Shown: positions 1 to 5,480 of the stretch, piece after piece
Layout: each line of letters opens with the position of its first letter
Numbering within the stretch: position 1 is the stretch's first letter
Assembly: GCA_027083475.1 (NCBI GenBank)
Contig: JALWON010000195.1
Location: 1-5,480 of the forward strand
Origin: Sulfurimonas sp.
GTDB lineage: Bacteria > Campylobacterota > Campylobacteria > Campylobacterales > Sulfurimonadaceae
Direction of reading: 5' to 3'
Length of the DNA: 5,480 nt
Made by a program: the position numbers and the translations under genes
Notes under the pieces: generated by a model
What the model saw: the letters and a program-made list of their open reading frames with translations, nothing else
Databases searched by the model: none
What the model was told of the DNA's origin: nothing

Positions 1-558
1 CTCTAAGCCCATACGTTTTGCAAAGTAACGTGCCCGTGCAACACCACCAATGTCTGGACTTGCAATGATAGGATTTTTGAGGTTTTTACTTTTGATGTAA
101 TGTTCAAATGTGATAGAACCATAAAGGTTATCTACAGGAATATCAAAAAATCCTTGAATTTGACCTGCATGCAAATCAATAGTCACTACTCTGTCAATCC
201 CCGCTGTTTCATAAAGGTTTGCTACAAGTTTTGCAGTAATTGGCACACGAGGGGCAGCTTTACGGTCTTGTCTTGCATAACCATAGTAAGGAACAACAGC
301 TGTGATACTACTTGCAGAACTGCGTTTAAGGGCATCAGTCATAATGAGAAGTTCCATCAGATTATCATTTGATGGGGCACCAGTACTTTGTACAATAAAC
401 ACATCACGACCACGAACTGATTCTGAAATTTGTACTGAAATTTCACCATCACTAAACTTTTTAATATCCGCTTTTGCCAAAGGCACATCTAAAACTTGAC
501 AAATCTCTTGAGCAAACGCAACACTTGCACTTCCGGCAAAAATCTTATAACCACGCAT
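1..558 (-). CDS. prs: Ribose-phosphate pyrophosphokinase (PRPP synthetase), 5' part, truncated by window edge
   Basis: Makes 5-phosphoribosyl-1-pyrophosphate from ribose-5-phosphate and ATP in the cytosol, feeding purine, pyrimidine, NAD, histidine and tryptophan synthesis. The first 186 codons are present, beginning MRGYKIFAGSAS at 558 and leaving the window in frame at base 1. The family is about 310 residues, so roughly 60% is seen. Visible motifs: FSDGE (35-39), the ATP-binding PYYGYARQDRK (90-100), and TIDLHAGQIQGFFDIPVDN (126-144) containing the active-site/metal histidine H130. SPDIGGVARARYFAKR (167-182) is the conserved stretch after it. The PRPP-binding loop lies outside the window. 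The start is fixed by family alignment and by an AAGGA ribosome binding site six bases upstream. It is divergent from the hydrolase gene. The MRGYKIF start and DALKRSSASSITA stretch resemble epsilonproteobacterial Prs as I recall it. No defect is seen in the visible part. Confidence 0.97.
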   Translation of the reverse strand, partial: MRGYKIFAGSASVAFAQEICQVLDVPLAKADIKKFSDGEISVQISESVRGRDVFIVQSTGAPSNDNLMELLIMTDALKRSSASSITAVVPYYGYARQDRKAAPRVPITAKLVANLYETAGIDRVVTIDLHAGQIQGFFDIPVDNLYGSITFEHYIKSKNLKNPIIASPDIGGVARARYFAKRMGLE

Positions 559-564
559 GGGTAT

Positions 565-569
565 TCCTT
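565..569 (-). promoter_or_regulatory. Ribosome binding site of prs
   Basis: Read on the minus strand this is AAGGA, six bases before the ATG at 558-556. It supports that ATG as the prs start. Confidence 0.75.
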
Positions 570-589
570 GTAGAGTAATTAATGGTGCG

Positions 590-595
590 ATTATA
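590..595 (-). promoter_or_regulatory. Probable -10 box of the prs promoter
   Basis: The minus strand reads TATAAT, a perfect sigma-70 -10 hexamer, preceded directly by TG. It would start transcription near 583 and give a leader of about 25 bases containing the AAGGA ribosome binding site. No good -35 hexamer is visible at the expected distance, which is common for epsilonproteobacterial housekeeping promoters. The prediction rests on sequence match and position only. Confidence 0.55.
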
Positions 596-618
596 CATAA
601 AATGTTCTGAGTTTATGG

Positions 619-624
619 TAAAAT
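619..624 (+). promoter_or_regulatory. Candidate extended -10 box for the hydrolase gene
   Basis: TAAAAT preceded by TGG gives a TGn-type extended -10. It would start transcription near 631, almost on the ATG at 633, implying a leaderless or nearly leaderless message. TATACA at 592-597 is an alternative -10 that would leave a short leader. Neither has a clear -35 partner. Confidence 0.25.
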
Positions 625-632
625 ATATTTAC

Positions 633-1259
633 ATGAAAAACTTAGAACTTGATAATATTTTTATACCCGCAAAAATCCCTTCTAAAAAGTTGATGATTAT
701 TTTACATGGGAGAGGGGACTCTGCAGAAGGCTTTTTGGCTTTACCTGAGTTTTTAGCGATAGATACGATGAATTATCTTCTGCTTGATGCACCTTTTGAG
801 TACTATACGGGCTATTCATGGTATCCACTCCCGCCGAATCAACTGAGTGGTATTGAATACTCTTCAACACTTTTGACAAAAGTTTTTGATGTCTTGTTTA
901 GAGATGCATTTAATGCAGAAGAGAGTTTTTTATTTGGCTTTTCACAAGGGGCACTGCTTACTTTTGAGTTTGGGGCCCGTTATGAAAAAGTTTTGGCTGG
1001 ATATATCGCTGTGAGTGGGTATATTTATGATGAGATGAAGCTTTTACTTGAGATGAATGAAGATGTGAAAGCATCACATTGGTTCTGTACACATGGGAGA
1101 GAGGACACTGTTTTACCCTTTGAAAAAACACAAGAACAGATAGCATTTCTACAAGAGAATGGTTTTGAGATAGCATTTCATGCCTTGCAAAAAGAGCATA
1201 CTATTGAGAGTCATGAACTTGCAATGATTGCACAATGGATGAAAAATATCATCCACTAG
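633..1259 (+). CDS. Alpha/beta-hydrolase, carboxylesterase/phospholipase (YpfH-like) family
   Basis: A 208-residue cytosolic serine hydrolase with no signal peptide or membrane segment. The fold markers are in order: the strand and oxyanion turn IILHGRGDS (22-30), the nucleophile elbow GFSQG with Ser104 (102-106), GYIAVSGY (123-130), an acid residue in HGREDTVLP with Asp158 (154-162), and His189 in KEHTIESHE (187-195). Ser104, Asp158 and His189 form a plausible complete triad. This matches the small carboxylesterase/phospholipase group (Abhydrolase_2), whose members hydrolyse short acyl esters; the true substrate here is unknown. The start is uncertain. The ATG at 633 gives MKNLELDNIF, fitting the family length, but has only a weak ribosome binding site. 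In-frame ATGs at 615 and 582 would add 6 or 17 residues that look unlike the family, and the 582 start overlaps the prs -10 box. The gene stands alone on this strand and converges on the YrdA-like gene, sharing four bases. Confidence 0.88.
   Translation: MKNLELDNIFIPAKIPSKKLMIILHGRGDSAEGFLALPEFLAIDTMNYLLLDAPFEYYTGYSWYPLPPNQLSGIEYSSTLLTKVFDVLFRDAFNAEESFLFGFSQGALLTFEFGARYEKVLAGYIAVSGYIYDEMKLLLEMNEDVKASHWFCTHGREDTVLPFEKTQEQIAFLQENGFEIAFHALQKEHTIESHELAMIAQWMKNIIH
1256..1259. other. CTAG tetramer carrying the stop codons of two convergent genes
   Basis: On the plus strand, TAG at 1257-1259 ends the hydrolase. On the minus strand, TAG read from 1258 to 1256 ends the YrdA-like gene. The palindromic CTAG therefore serves both ends, and there is no intergenic space for a terminator. 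Seen directly in the sequence. Confidence 0.95.
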
Positions 1260-1783
1260 TTTTGATAATCTGATTTAAAAGCAACATAACGCGATGCAGA
1301 AGCATAGAGTTCGGCGACCTCTTCTTCTGTGAGGGTACGGACAACTTTCGCAGGACTCCCCATAATAAGTGAACGCGGAGGAAATTTCTTGCCTTTGGTA
1401 ACAAGTGAACTCGCTCCTACTATACTCTCTTTGCCTATAACGGCATCATCGAGTATGGTTGCGCTCATGCCTATGAGACAAGCATCTTCAATGGTGCAGC
1501 CATGGAGCATTACACGATGCCCGATTGTGACATCACTTCCGATGATAGTTGGACTTCCATCACTTCTATCTGCTTTTTTATGGTGGGTGATATGTACCAT
1601 GCTTAAATCTTGAATGCTTGTTCTATCGCCTATGCTAATGTAATGCACATCCCCGCGAATGACCGTTCCAAACCAAATAGAGCAATCTTCTCCAATTGTG
1701 ACATCGCCGATAACATCAGCAGAAGGGGCGATCCAACTGTTTTTCCCTACTTTTGGGGTGAAATTTTTAAAATTGTAAATCAT
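1256..1783 (-). CDS. Gamma-carbonic-anhydrase-like hexapeptide-repeat protein (YrdA/PaaY type)
   Basis: A 175-residue left-handed beta-helix protein of the gamma-class carbonic anhydrase family, expected to form a cytosolic trimer with metal at subunit interfaces. Hexapeptide repeats run from about residue 18 (IAPSADVIGDVTIGEDCSIW) to 128, followed by a C-terminal helix (LTEEEVAELYASASRYVAFK, 151-170). Family marks are VIRGDV (41-46), SIQD (56-59), and the three metal-ligand histidines His64 (MVHITHH), His89 (TIGHRV) and His94 (MLHGC). The layout closely follows E. coli YrdA, whose physiological role is unclear. The acidic proton-shuttle loop of the archaeal enzyme Cam is not apparent, so carbonic anhydrase activity cannot be assumed. 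The ATG at 1783 is chosen because it fits the family start and has GGAGAG upstream; the reading frame extends 14 codons further but those overlap the end of ppk. It follows ppk by one base, so the two are probably one operon. Confidence 0.93.
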   Translation of the reverse strand: MIYNFKNFTPKVGKNSWIAPSADVIGDVTIGEDCSIWFGTVIRGDVHYISIGDRTSIQDLSMVHITHHKKADRSDGSPTIIGSDVTIGHRVMLHGCTIEDACLIGMSATILDDAVIGKESIVGASSLVTKGKKFPPRSLIMGSPAKVVRTLTEEEVAELYASASRYVAFKSDYQN

Positions 1784-1784
1784 T

Positions 1785-3881
1785 TTAACTCTCCGAATAT
1801 AATCTTGAGGCAAGTTGTGCAACACTGCTTGCCATCTCTTTTTTAGATGCTTTGCTTATGCGGTTTACATAATCTTCAAGTAGTTTTTGGCTATTGACTG
1901 CTTTGTTGTTCCCGCGTTTGACTTTGATGTAAGAGCCATCACTTTGGAGCTCATGTGAGAGGATGTTATCTGAACACTGGAGTTGTAAGATCTGTAAAAT
2001 CTTTCCTTTGGCAGTTTCATCTTTGATGGCAGTTAAAAGCTCAATGCGTCTCACAAGATTTCTTGGCATCCAATCAGCACTTGAGATATAAACCTGTGTG
2101 GCATCATTTTTGAAGTAAAAGGTACGTGGGTGTTCAAGGTATTTGCCTATGACAGAGACCACTCGAATGTTTTCACTTACCCCTTTGACCCCTGGTTTCA
2201 AACAGCAGATACCACGGACAATAAGTTCTATTTTGACCCCTGCTTGACTCGCTTTGTAGAGGGCACGGATGACATCTTCATCGACTAAAGAGTTTACTTT
2301 TGCAATGATATGCCCTTTTTTTGCTTGGCGTGTTTCATTATGAATGAGTGAGAGGAGTTTTGGTTTGATTTGTGAAGGTGCCATATAGAGCTCATTGAGC
2401 TTTCCTTTTTTACTAAAACCTGTTAAAAAATGAAAAAAACGTGTTAAATCATTGGTGATGACATCTTTACTTGTCATATAACTCATATCGGTATAGATTT
2501 TTGCAGTGGCGGGGTTATAGTTTCCTGTACCGATGTGTGCATACTGTTTGAGTTTTCCGTTGGTTCTTCGTGTAATCAAAGTGGCTTTGGCGTGGACTTT
2601 AAAACCTTTGATCCCATAAATAACATGGGCTCCAGACTTTTCAAGTGCTTTTGCCCAAATGAGATTGTTCTCTTCATCAAAACGTGCCTTAAGCTCGACC
2701 ATAACAGTGACTTGCTTGCCACTCTCACTCGCATCCATGAGTGCTTTTACAATAGGTGAGTTTGTTCCTGAACGGTAGAGTGTCATTTTGATAGAGACAA
2801 CATCCTTATCTTTAGCTGCGTTTTGAATGAGTTTGACGACAGGGTCAAAACTCTCATAAGGGTGGTAGAGTAATACATCTTGCTTTTGCAGGGTTGTGAA
2901 AATATTTTCATTACTCGTACATGGTGGTAAACTTTTTGGTTTAAAGGAGGGGCTTAAAAGCTGTGCAAAATCTTTGTTGCCCACAATCTGCCACAGACTT
3001 GCAAGATTTAAAAAGGTGTGAAATTTATAAATATCATCCTTATAAACATTGGTATGGCGGTTAAAAAAGTTGATAATCTCATCATCTGCATTTGCTCCTA
3101 CTTCCAAACGCACCATCTCGCCCTTGCGACGGAGTTTAAGCCCCTCTTCAAGGATTTCCATAAAGTCATCGGCTTCCTCTTCTTCTATGGCAATATCGGC
3201 ATTTCTTGTCACCCGAAAGACAGCATATTTTAAGAGGCTGTAGCCAGGAAAAAGGTCTTCAACATGTTGGGCAACCACACTCTCTATAGGAATGTATGTT
3301 CCATTGTCAAGCTCTACAAAACGTTTAAGTACTCGCGGCACACGAATAATCCCAAAGCGTTCGATGTTGCCATCATCACAATCACTCAGTTTCACAATCA
3401 AACCAAAACTCAGGTTGTTGAGATGAGGAAAAGGGTGTGTGGCATCTACAGCAATAGGAATGATGACTGGGTAAATGTTCTCTTTAAAAAAACGGTTGAG
3501 TTGGTGTTTTTCATGTTGGTTGACTTCATCATATGTTTTAACAGAAATCCCTTCAGGGATGAGCTTTTTGAGGATTTCTGTTCTTGTGTACTCGACGACT
3601 TGTTGCTCTTGATGCAGGTAAGTGCGAATCTCGCGAAGTTGTTGCAGGGGTGTGAGTTTATCTGCTCCTGAGACAATAATACCTGCTGCAAAAAGTTTTT
3701 TAAGCCCTGCGACACGTATCATATAAAATTCATCTAGGTTTGTGCCATAAATAGCTAAAAACTTTAACCGTTCCAAAAGCGGAAGTGACTCATCTTGTGC
3801 CTGTTTTAACACACGGGTATTAAACTGCAACCAAGAGAGTTCACGGTTATTGTAAAGATTTGGATTTTTAAGATTTAACAT
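1785..3881 (-). CDS. ppk: Polyphosphate kinase 1
   Basis: Reversibly polymerises the gamma-phosphate of ATP into inorganic polyphosphate; the family is typically peripheral to the inner membrane. The protein has 698 residues, close to the usual size near 690. The four-domain layout is visible: N domain with NRELSWLQFN (12-21) and GTNLDEFYMIRVAGL (47-61); head domain about 105-305, including FPHLNNLSF (151-159) and MVRLEVGA (256-263); C1 with the phospholipase-D-like motif KVHAK (His430), YAHIGTGNYNPATAKIYTD (447-465) and Arg370/Arg400 in TLYR and KARFDEENN; C2 with LVRGICCLKPG and KYLEHPR (His584), then SSADWMPRN. His430 and His584 correspond to the two essential histidines of E. coli Ppk; His430 is the expected phosphorylated one. 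The start at 3881 is preferred over the in-frame ATG at 3914 because it gives the family N-terminus MLNLKNPNLYNNREL, has AGGTG at proper spacing, and the 3914 codon lies within the promoter -10 box. All key residues are present. The YrdA-like gene follows at once. Confidence 0.97.
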   Translation of the reverse strand: MLNLKNPNLYNNRELSWLQFNTRVLKQAQDESLPLLERLKFLAIYGTNLDEFYMIRVAGLKKLFAAGIIVSGADKLTPLQQLREIRTYLHQEQQVVEYTRTEILKKLIPEGISVKTYDEVNQHEKHQLNRFFKENIYPVIIPIAVDATHPFPHLNNLSFGLIVKLSDCDDGNIERFGIIRVPRVLKRFVELDNGTYIPIESVVAQHVEDLFPGYSLLKYAVFRVTRNADIAIEEEEADDFMEILEEGLKLRRKGEMVRLEVGANADDEIINFFNRHTNVYKDDIYKFHTFLNLASLWQIVGNKDFAQLLSPSFKPKSLPPCTSNENIFTTLQKQDVLLYHPYESFDPVVKLIQNAAKDKDVVSIKMTLYRSGTNSPIVKALMDASESGKQVTVMVELKARFDEENNLIWAKALEKSGAHVIYGIKGFKVHAKATLITRRTNGKLKQYAHIGTGNYNPATAKIYTDMSYMTSKDVITNDLTRFFHFLTGFSKKGKLNELYMAPSQIKPKLLSLIHNETRQAKKGHIIAKVNSLVDEDVIRALYKASQAGVKIELIVRGICCLKPGVKGVSENIRVVSVIGKYLEHPRTFYFKNDATQVYISSADWMPRNLVRRIELLTAIKDETAKGKILQILQLQCSDNILSHELQSDGSYIKVKRGNNKAVNSQKLLEDYVNRISKASKKEMASSVAQLASRLYSES
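1789..1794 (-). promoter_or_regulatory. Ribosome binding site of the YrdA-like gene inside the ppk 3' end
   Basis: The minus strand reads GGAGAG five bases before the ATG at 1783. It lies within the last codons of ppk (SES-stop), so ribosomes finishing ppk sit on it. It decides the 1783 start over the upstream in-frame ATG at 1825. Confidence 0.85.
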
Positions 3882-3886
3882 ACAGA

Positions 3887-3891
3887 CACCT
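3887..3891 (-). promoter_or_regulatory. Ribosome binding site of ppk
   Basis: The minus strand reads AGGTG five bases ahead of the ATG at 3881. It supports the shorter, 698-residue Ppk. Confidence 0.65.
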
Positions 3892-3912
3892 AAAGAAATG
3901 AAATGAGAAAAC

Positions 3913-3918
3913 ATTATA
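3913..3918 (-). promoter_or_regulatory. Probable -10 box of the ppk promoter
   Basis: The minus strand reads TATAAT, identical to the -10 consensus, in an AT-rich context. Transcription would begin near 3906 and give a leader of about 25 bases that carries the AGGTG site. No obvious -35 hexamer is seen. The alternative ATG at 3914 overlaps this box and so should lie outside the transcript. Confidence 0.55.
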
Positions 3919-3931
3919 ACTAATTTTAAGC

Positions 3932-3951
3932 ACTAATTGGCTAATATTAGT
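3932..3951. repeat. Inverted repeat ACTAAT-N8-ATTAGT enclosing CTAATATTAG, possible operator
   Basis: In the divergent ppk/export-gene spacer, ACTAAT (3932-3937) pairs with ATTAGT (3946-3951), and CTAATATTAG (3941-3950) is itself a perfect 10-base palindrome. A further CTAAT lies at 3920-3924. The element sits just upstream of the ppk -10 box and may overlap the export gene's promoter. It could bind a dimeric regulator, but short AT-rich palindromes also arise by chance. Confidence 0.3.
3942..3947 (+). promoter_or_regulatory. Weak candidate -10 box for the polysaccharide export gene
   Basis: TAATAT lies 27 bases before the ATG at 3975 and would give a leader of about 20 bases containing the ribosome binding site. 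It lies inside the inverted repeat, so a regulator bound there would cover it. The match is modest and other AT-rich hexamers nearby are possible. Confidence 0.25.
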
Positions 3952-3963
3952 CAAAATTTTTAT

Positions 3964-3968
3964 GAAGG
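3964..3968 (+). promoter_or_regulatory. Ribosome binding site of the polysaccharide export gene
   Basis: GAAGG, six bases before the ATG at 3975. It selects that start over the ATG at 3962, which is in another frame and soon meets a stop. Confidence 0.75.
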
Positions 3969-3974
3969 TACTTT

Positions 3975-5480
3975 ATGTTTTTACGTATATTCTTCCTCTC
4001 TTCACTCTTTGTTCTGTCGCTTTATGCTGTTCCAAGTCTTTCACAGCTACAAGATGCTGTTGCAAAAGACCCATCACTTTTAGATACCCCTGAAGCAACA
4101 GCAATCATGCAAGAAAAAGGGCTCTCCAAAGAGCAAATAAAAGCAAAGCTTGCAAAAAATAAAAAGCTTGAAACTGCGACGATTCAGACGGCAGATATAG
4201 AAAATAATCTCGCCATAGCAGATTCAAATCAAAGTGATAACAATCTTACTGCAGAGAATAAGACATCAGATGCCAATGTGTCAAATGATACTTTAGAAAA
4301 GCGTTTGAATCCATTTACCTATAAAACAAATGCAGAGTTACGAAAACTTGCAAAAAAACAGCAACAACACAGCAAAATAAAAGTGCTCCGTCGGTACTCA
4401 TCGGCTTTTTATGCAAACAGAAACACCATTGATACGGCTTCTTTAGTCACACCTGATAATTATACTATTGCCGCTGGGGATGAACTTGAACTTTATATAT
4501 ATGGTGACAGAGATGAGAAGCAATCCCTTACTGTGCAAAATGATGGAACTGTGCAATTAGCATATATTGGGCCTGTGAAAATTGGAGGTATGAGTTATAA
4601 AGATGCGAAAGAGCATATAACCACACAACTGAAACACCATTTTAAAACAAGCTCTTTTAAACTTGTCATGAGTAAGTACAGTAGTATTCAAGTCACACTG
4701 ATTGGTGATGTGAAAAATCCGGGTATTTATAATCTCTCATCATTTTCCACAGTGAAAGATATATTAATCGCTTCTAAGGGGGTGAGAAAGAGTGCTTCTG
4801 TGCGTGATATTGTTGTGAAACGCAAGGGAAAAGTGATTGCAGATATAGACTTTTATGATCTGCTTTTTCATGGTAAAGATATAGCGACAACTCTTTTAAA
4901 ACATGGAGATATTGTCATTGTAAAACAGGCAAATATTCTTGTCAGTGTGGATGGGTACACAAACAACAGTGCCATTTTTGAGTTAAAAAAAGGTGAAAGT
5001 CTTGCAAAACTTATCTACTATGCAGGAGGGATGAAAGCAGAAGCTTCAAGTCGAGCAATTAAGGTAGAACGCTATGCACACAATACTCTTATTCAGACTT
5101 TTCAAGTCTCTTATGCCAAAGCAAAATCTTTTGCTATGCAAAATGGTGATAAAGTGTATATCTATAAACTTGATGAGAGTGATGATAAAAGCATTAACAT
5201 TTATGGCAATGTAATACGACCGGGAAGTTATACTCTAGGAAAAAGTGCAACACTCAATACCTTGTTACAATCTGCACTTAAAAATGGTATGAAAAAGTTT
5301 TTTCTTCCAGATACTGCACTGCACTATGCAACTCTAAAGCATTACTCAAAATTTTTAGAGTATGAAGTGAAATCTTTTGATTTACAAAAAGTTATCGACA
5401 ATGAAATAGAGATTAAACTTGCACCCCAAGATGAACTTTTTATTTTTAATACAAATGATTTACAAACCAATTTGTATATT
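3975..5480 (+). CDS. Wza-like polysaccharide export protein with SLBB repeats, 5' part, truncated by window edge
   Basis: Likely a periplasmic/outer-membrane component that exports exopolysaccharide or capsule. The first 502 codons are present and the frame is open at the window end. Residues 1-18 (MFLRIFFLSSLFVLSLYA) form a signal peptide with a hydrophobic core and probable cleavage after Ala18. No lipobox cysteine follows, unlike E. coli Wza. Residues 19-70 look helical and Lys/Gln/Ala-rich; about 72-105 are low-complexity, rich in Asn, Asp, Ser and Thr. The Poly_export domain begins near NYTIAAGDELELYIYGD (162-178) and runs to about 236. A first SLBB unit has IQVTLIGDVKNPGIYNL (238-254); a second, more divergent one starts near 321 (ILVSVDGYTNNSAIFELKKG); a third has INIYGNVIRPGSYTL (407-421). 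Length already exceeds Wza (about 380 residues), suggesting a longer multi-SLBB subtype. It is divergent from ppk and probably opens a polysaccharide locus to the right; that is inference. The start is supported by GAAGG and the signal peptide. Confidence 0.92.
   Translation, partial: MFLRIFFLSSLFVLSLYAVPSLSQLQDAVAKDPSLLDTPEATAIMQEKGLSKEQIKAKLAKNKKLETATIQTADIENNLAIADSNQSDNNLTAENKTSDANVSNDTLEKRLNPFTYKTNAELRKLAKKQQQHSKIKVLRRYSSAFYANRNTIDTASLVTPDNYTIAAGDELELYIYGDRDEKQSLTVQNDGTVQLAYIGPVKIGGMSYKDAKEHITTQLKHHFKTSSFKLVMSKYSSIQVTLIGDVKNPGIYNLSSFSTVKDILIASKGVRKSASVRDIVVKRKGKVIADIDFYDLLFHGKDIATTLLKHGDIVIVKQANILVSVDGYTNNSAIFELKKGESLAKLIYYAGGMKAEASSRAIKVERYAHNTLIQTFQVSYAKAKSFAMQNGDKVYIYKLDESDDKSINIYGNVIRPGSYTLGKSATLNTLLQSALKNGMKKFFLPDTALHYATLKHYSKFLEYEVKSFDLQKVIDNEIEIKLAPQDELFIFNTNDLQTNLYI

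Noticed and set aside
100..499. Plus-strand open frames of 90 and 65 codons
   Set aside because: They are antisense to the strongly conserved prs frame and show no family resemblance.
697..1176. Minus-strand open frames of 60 and 72 codons
   Set aside because: They lie antisense to the hydrolase, whose catalytic motifs are intact.
1329..1846. Plus-strand open frames of 94 and 78 codons
   Set aside because: They lie antisense to the YrdA-like gene; the proteins have no recognisable features and no good start signals.
2535..3671. Several plus-strand frames of 64 to 135 codons
   Set aside because: All are antisense to ppk, which is full length with all key residues. The 135-codon frame is the longest but its Phe/Cys/Asn-rich protein looks like a shadow.
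3446..3715. Minus-strand 89-codon frame within ppk
   Set aside because: It is a second frame on the same strand as ppk, Ser/Lys/Gln-rich, with no family features.
3962..4075. ATG at 3962 as an alternative start near the export gene
   Set aside because: It is in another frame, reaches TGA after about 38 codons, and encodes a Cys-rich shadow; it also overlaps the ribosome binding site of the real start.
1..5480. CRISPR arrays, tRNA or rRNA genes, insertion sequences, riboswitches, strong intrinsic terminators
   Set aside because: I looked on both strands and saw none; nearly all bases are coding and the intergenic gaps are under 100 bases.

Overview
The window reads as chromosomal DNA from a Campylobacterota (epsilonproteobacterial) species, most likely a free-living Sulfurimonas-like lineage. 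The reasons are the AT-rich coding style, a PRPP synthetase N-terminus closely resembling my recollection of Campylobacter Prs, TATAAT-type -10 boxes without clear -35 boxes, and tight gene packing. Genus placement is inference from memory; no search was run.

Layout: (1) 1-558, minus strand: 5' part of prs (ribose-phosphate pyrophosphokinase), running off the left edge. (2) 559-632: a short divergent promoter region. (3) 633-1259, plus strand: a cytosolic serine alpha/beta-hydrolase of the carboxylesterase/phospholipase type. (4) 1256-1783, minus strand: a gamma-carbonic-anhydrase-like hexapeptide-repeat protein (YrdA/PaaY type), convergent with the hydrolase; both stop codons lie on one CTAG tetramer. 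(5) 1785-3881, minus strand: ppk1, polyphosphate kinase, one base upstream of the YrdA-like gene and probably co-transcribed and translationally coupled with it. (6) 3882-3974: a divergent AT-rich promoter region with a clear ppk -10 box and a small inverted repeat. (7) 3975-5480, plus strand: start of a secreted Wza-like polysaccharide export protein (Poly_export plus SLBB repeats), running off the right edge and probably the first gene of an exopolysaccharide/capsule locus.

The genes cover nucleotide precursor supply (prs), phosphate/energy storage (ppk) and envelope polysaccharide export. There is no mobile element, CRISPR array, rRNA or tRNA, and no intergenic stretch above about 100 bases. 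All five genes belong to recognisable families. I see no convincing new system; the points worth a second look are gene junctions, start-site choices and the unusual N-terminal part of the export protein.
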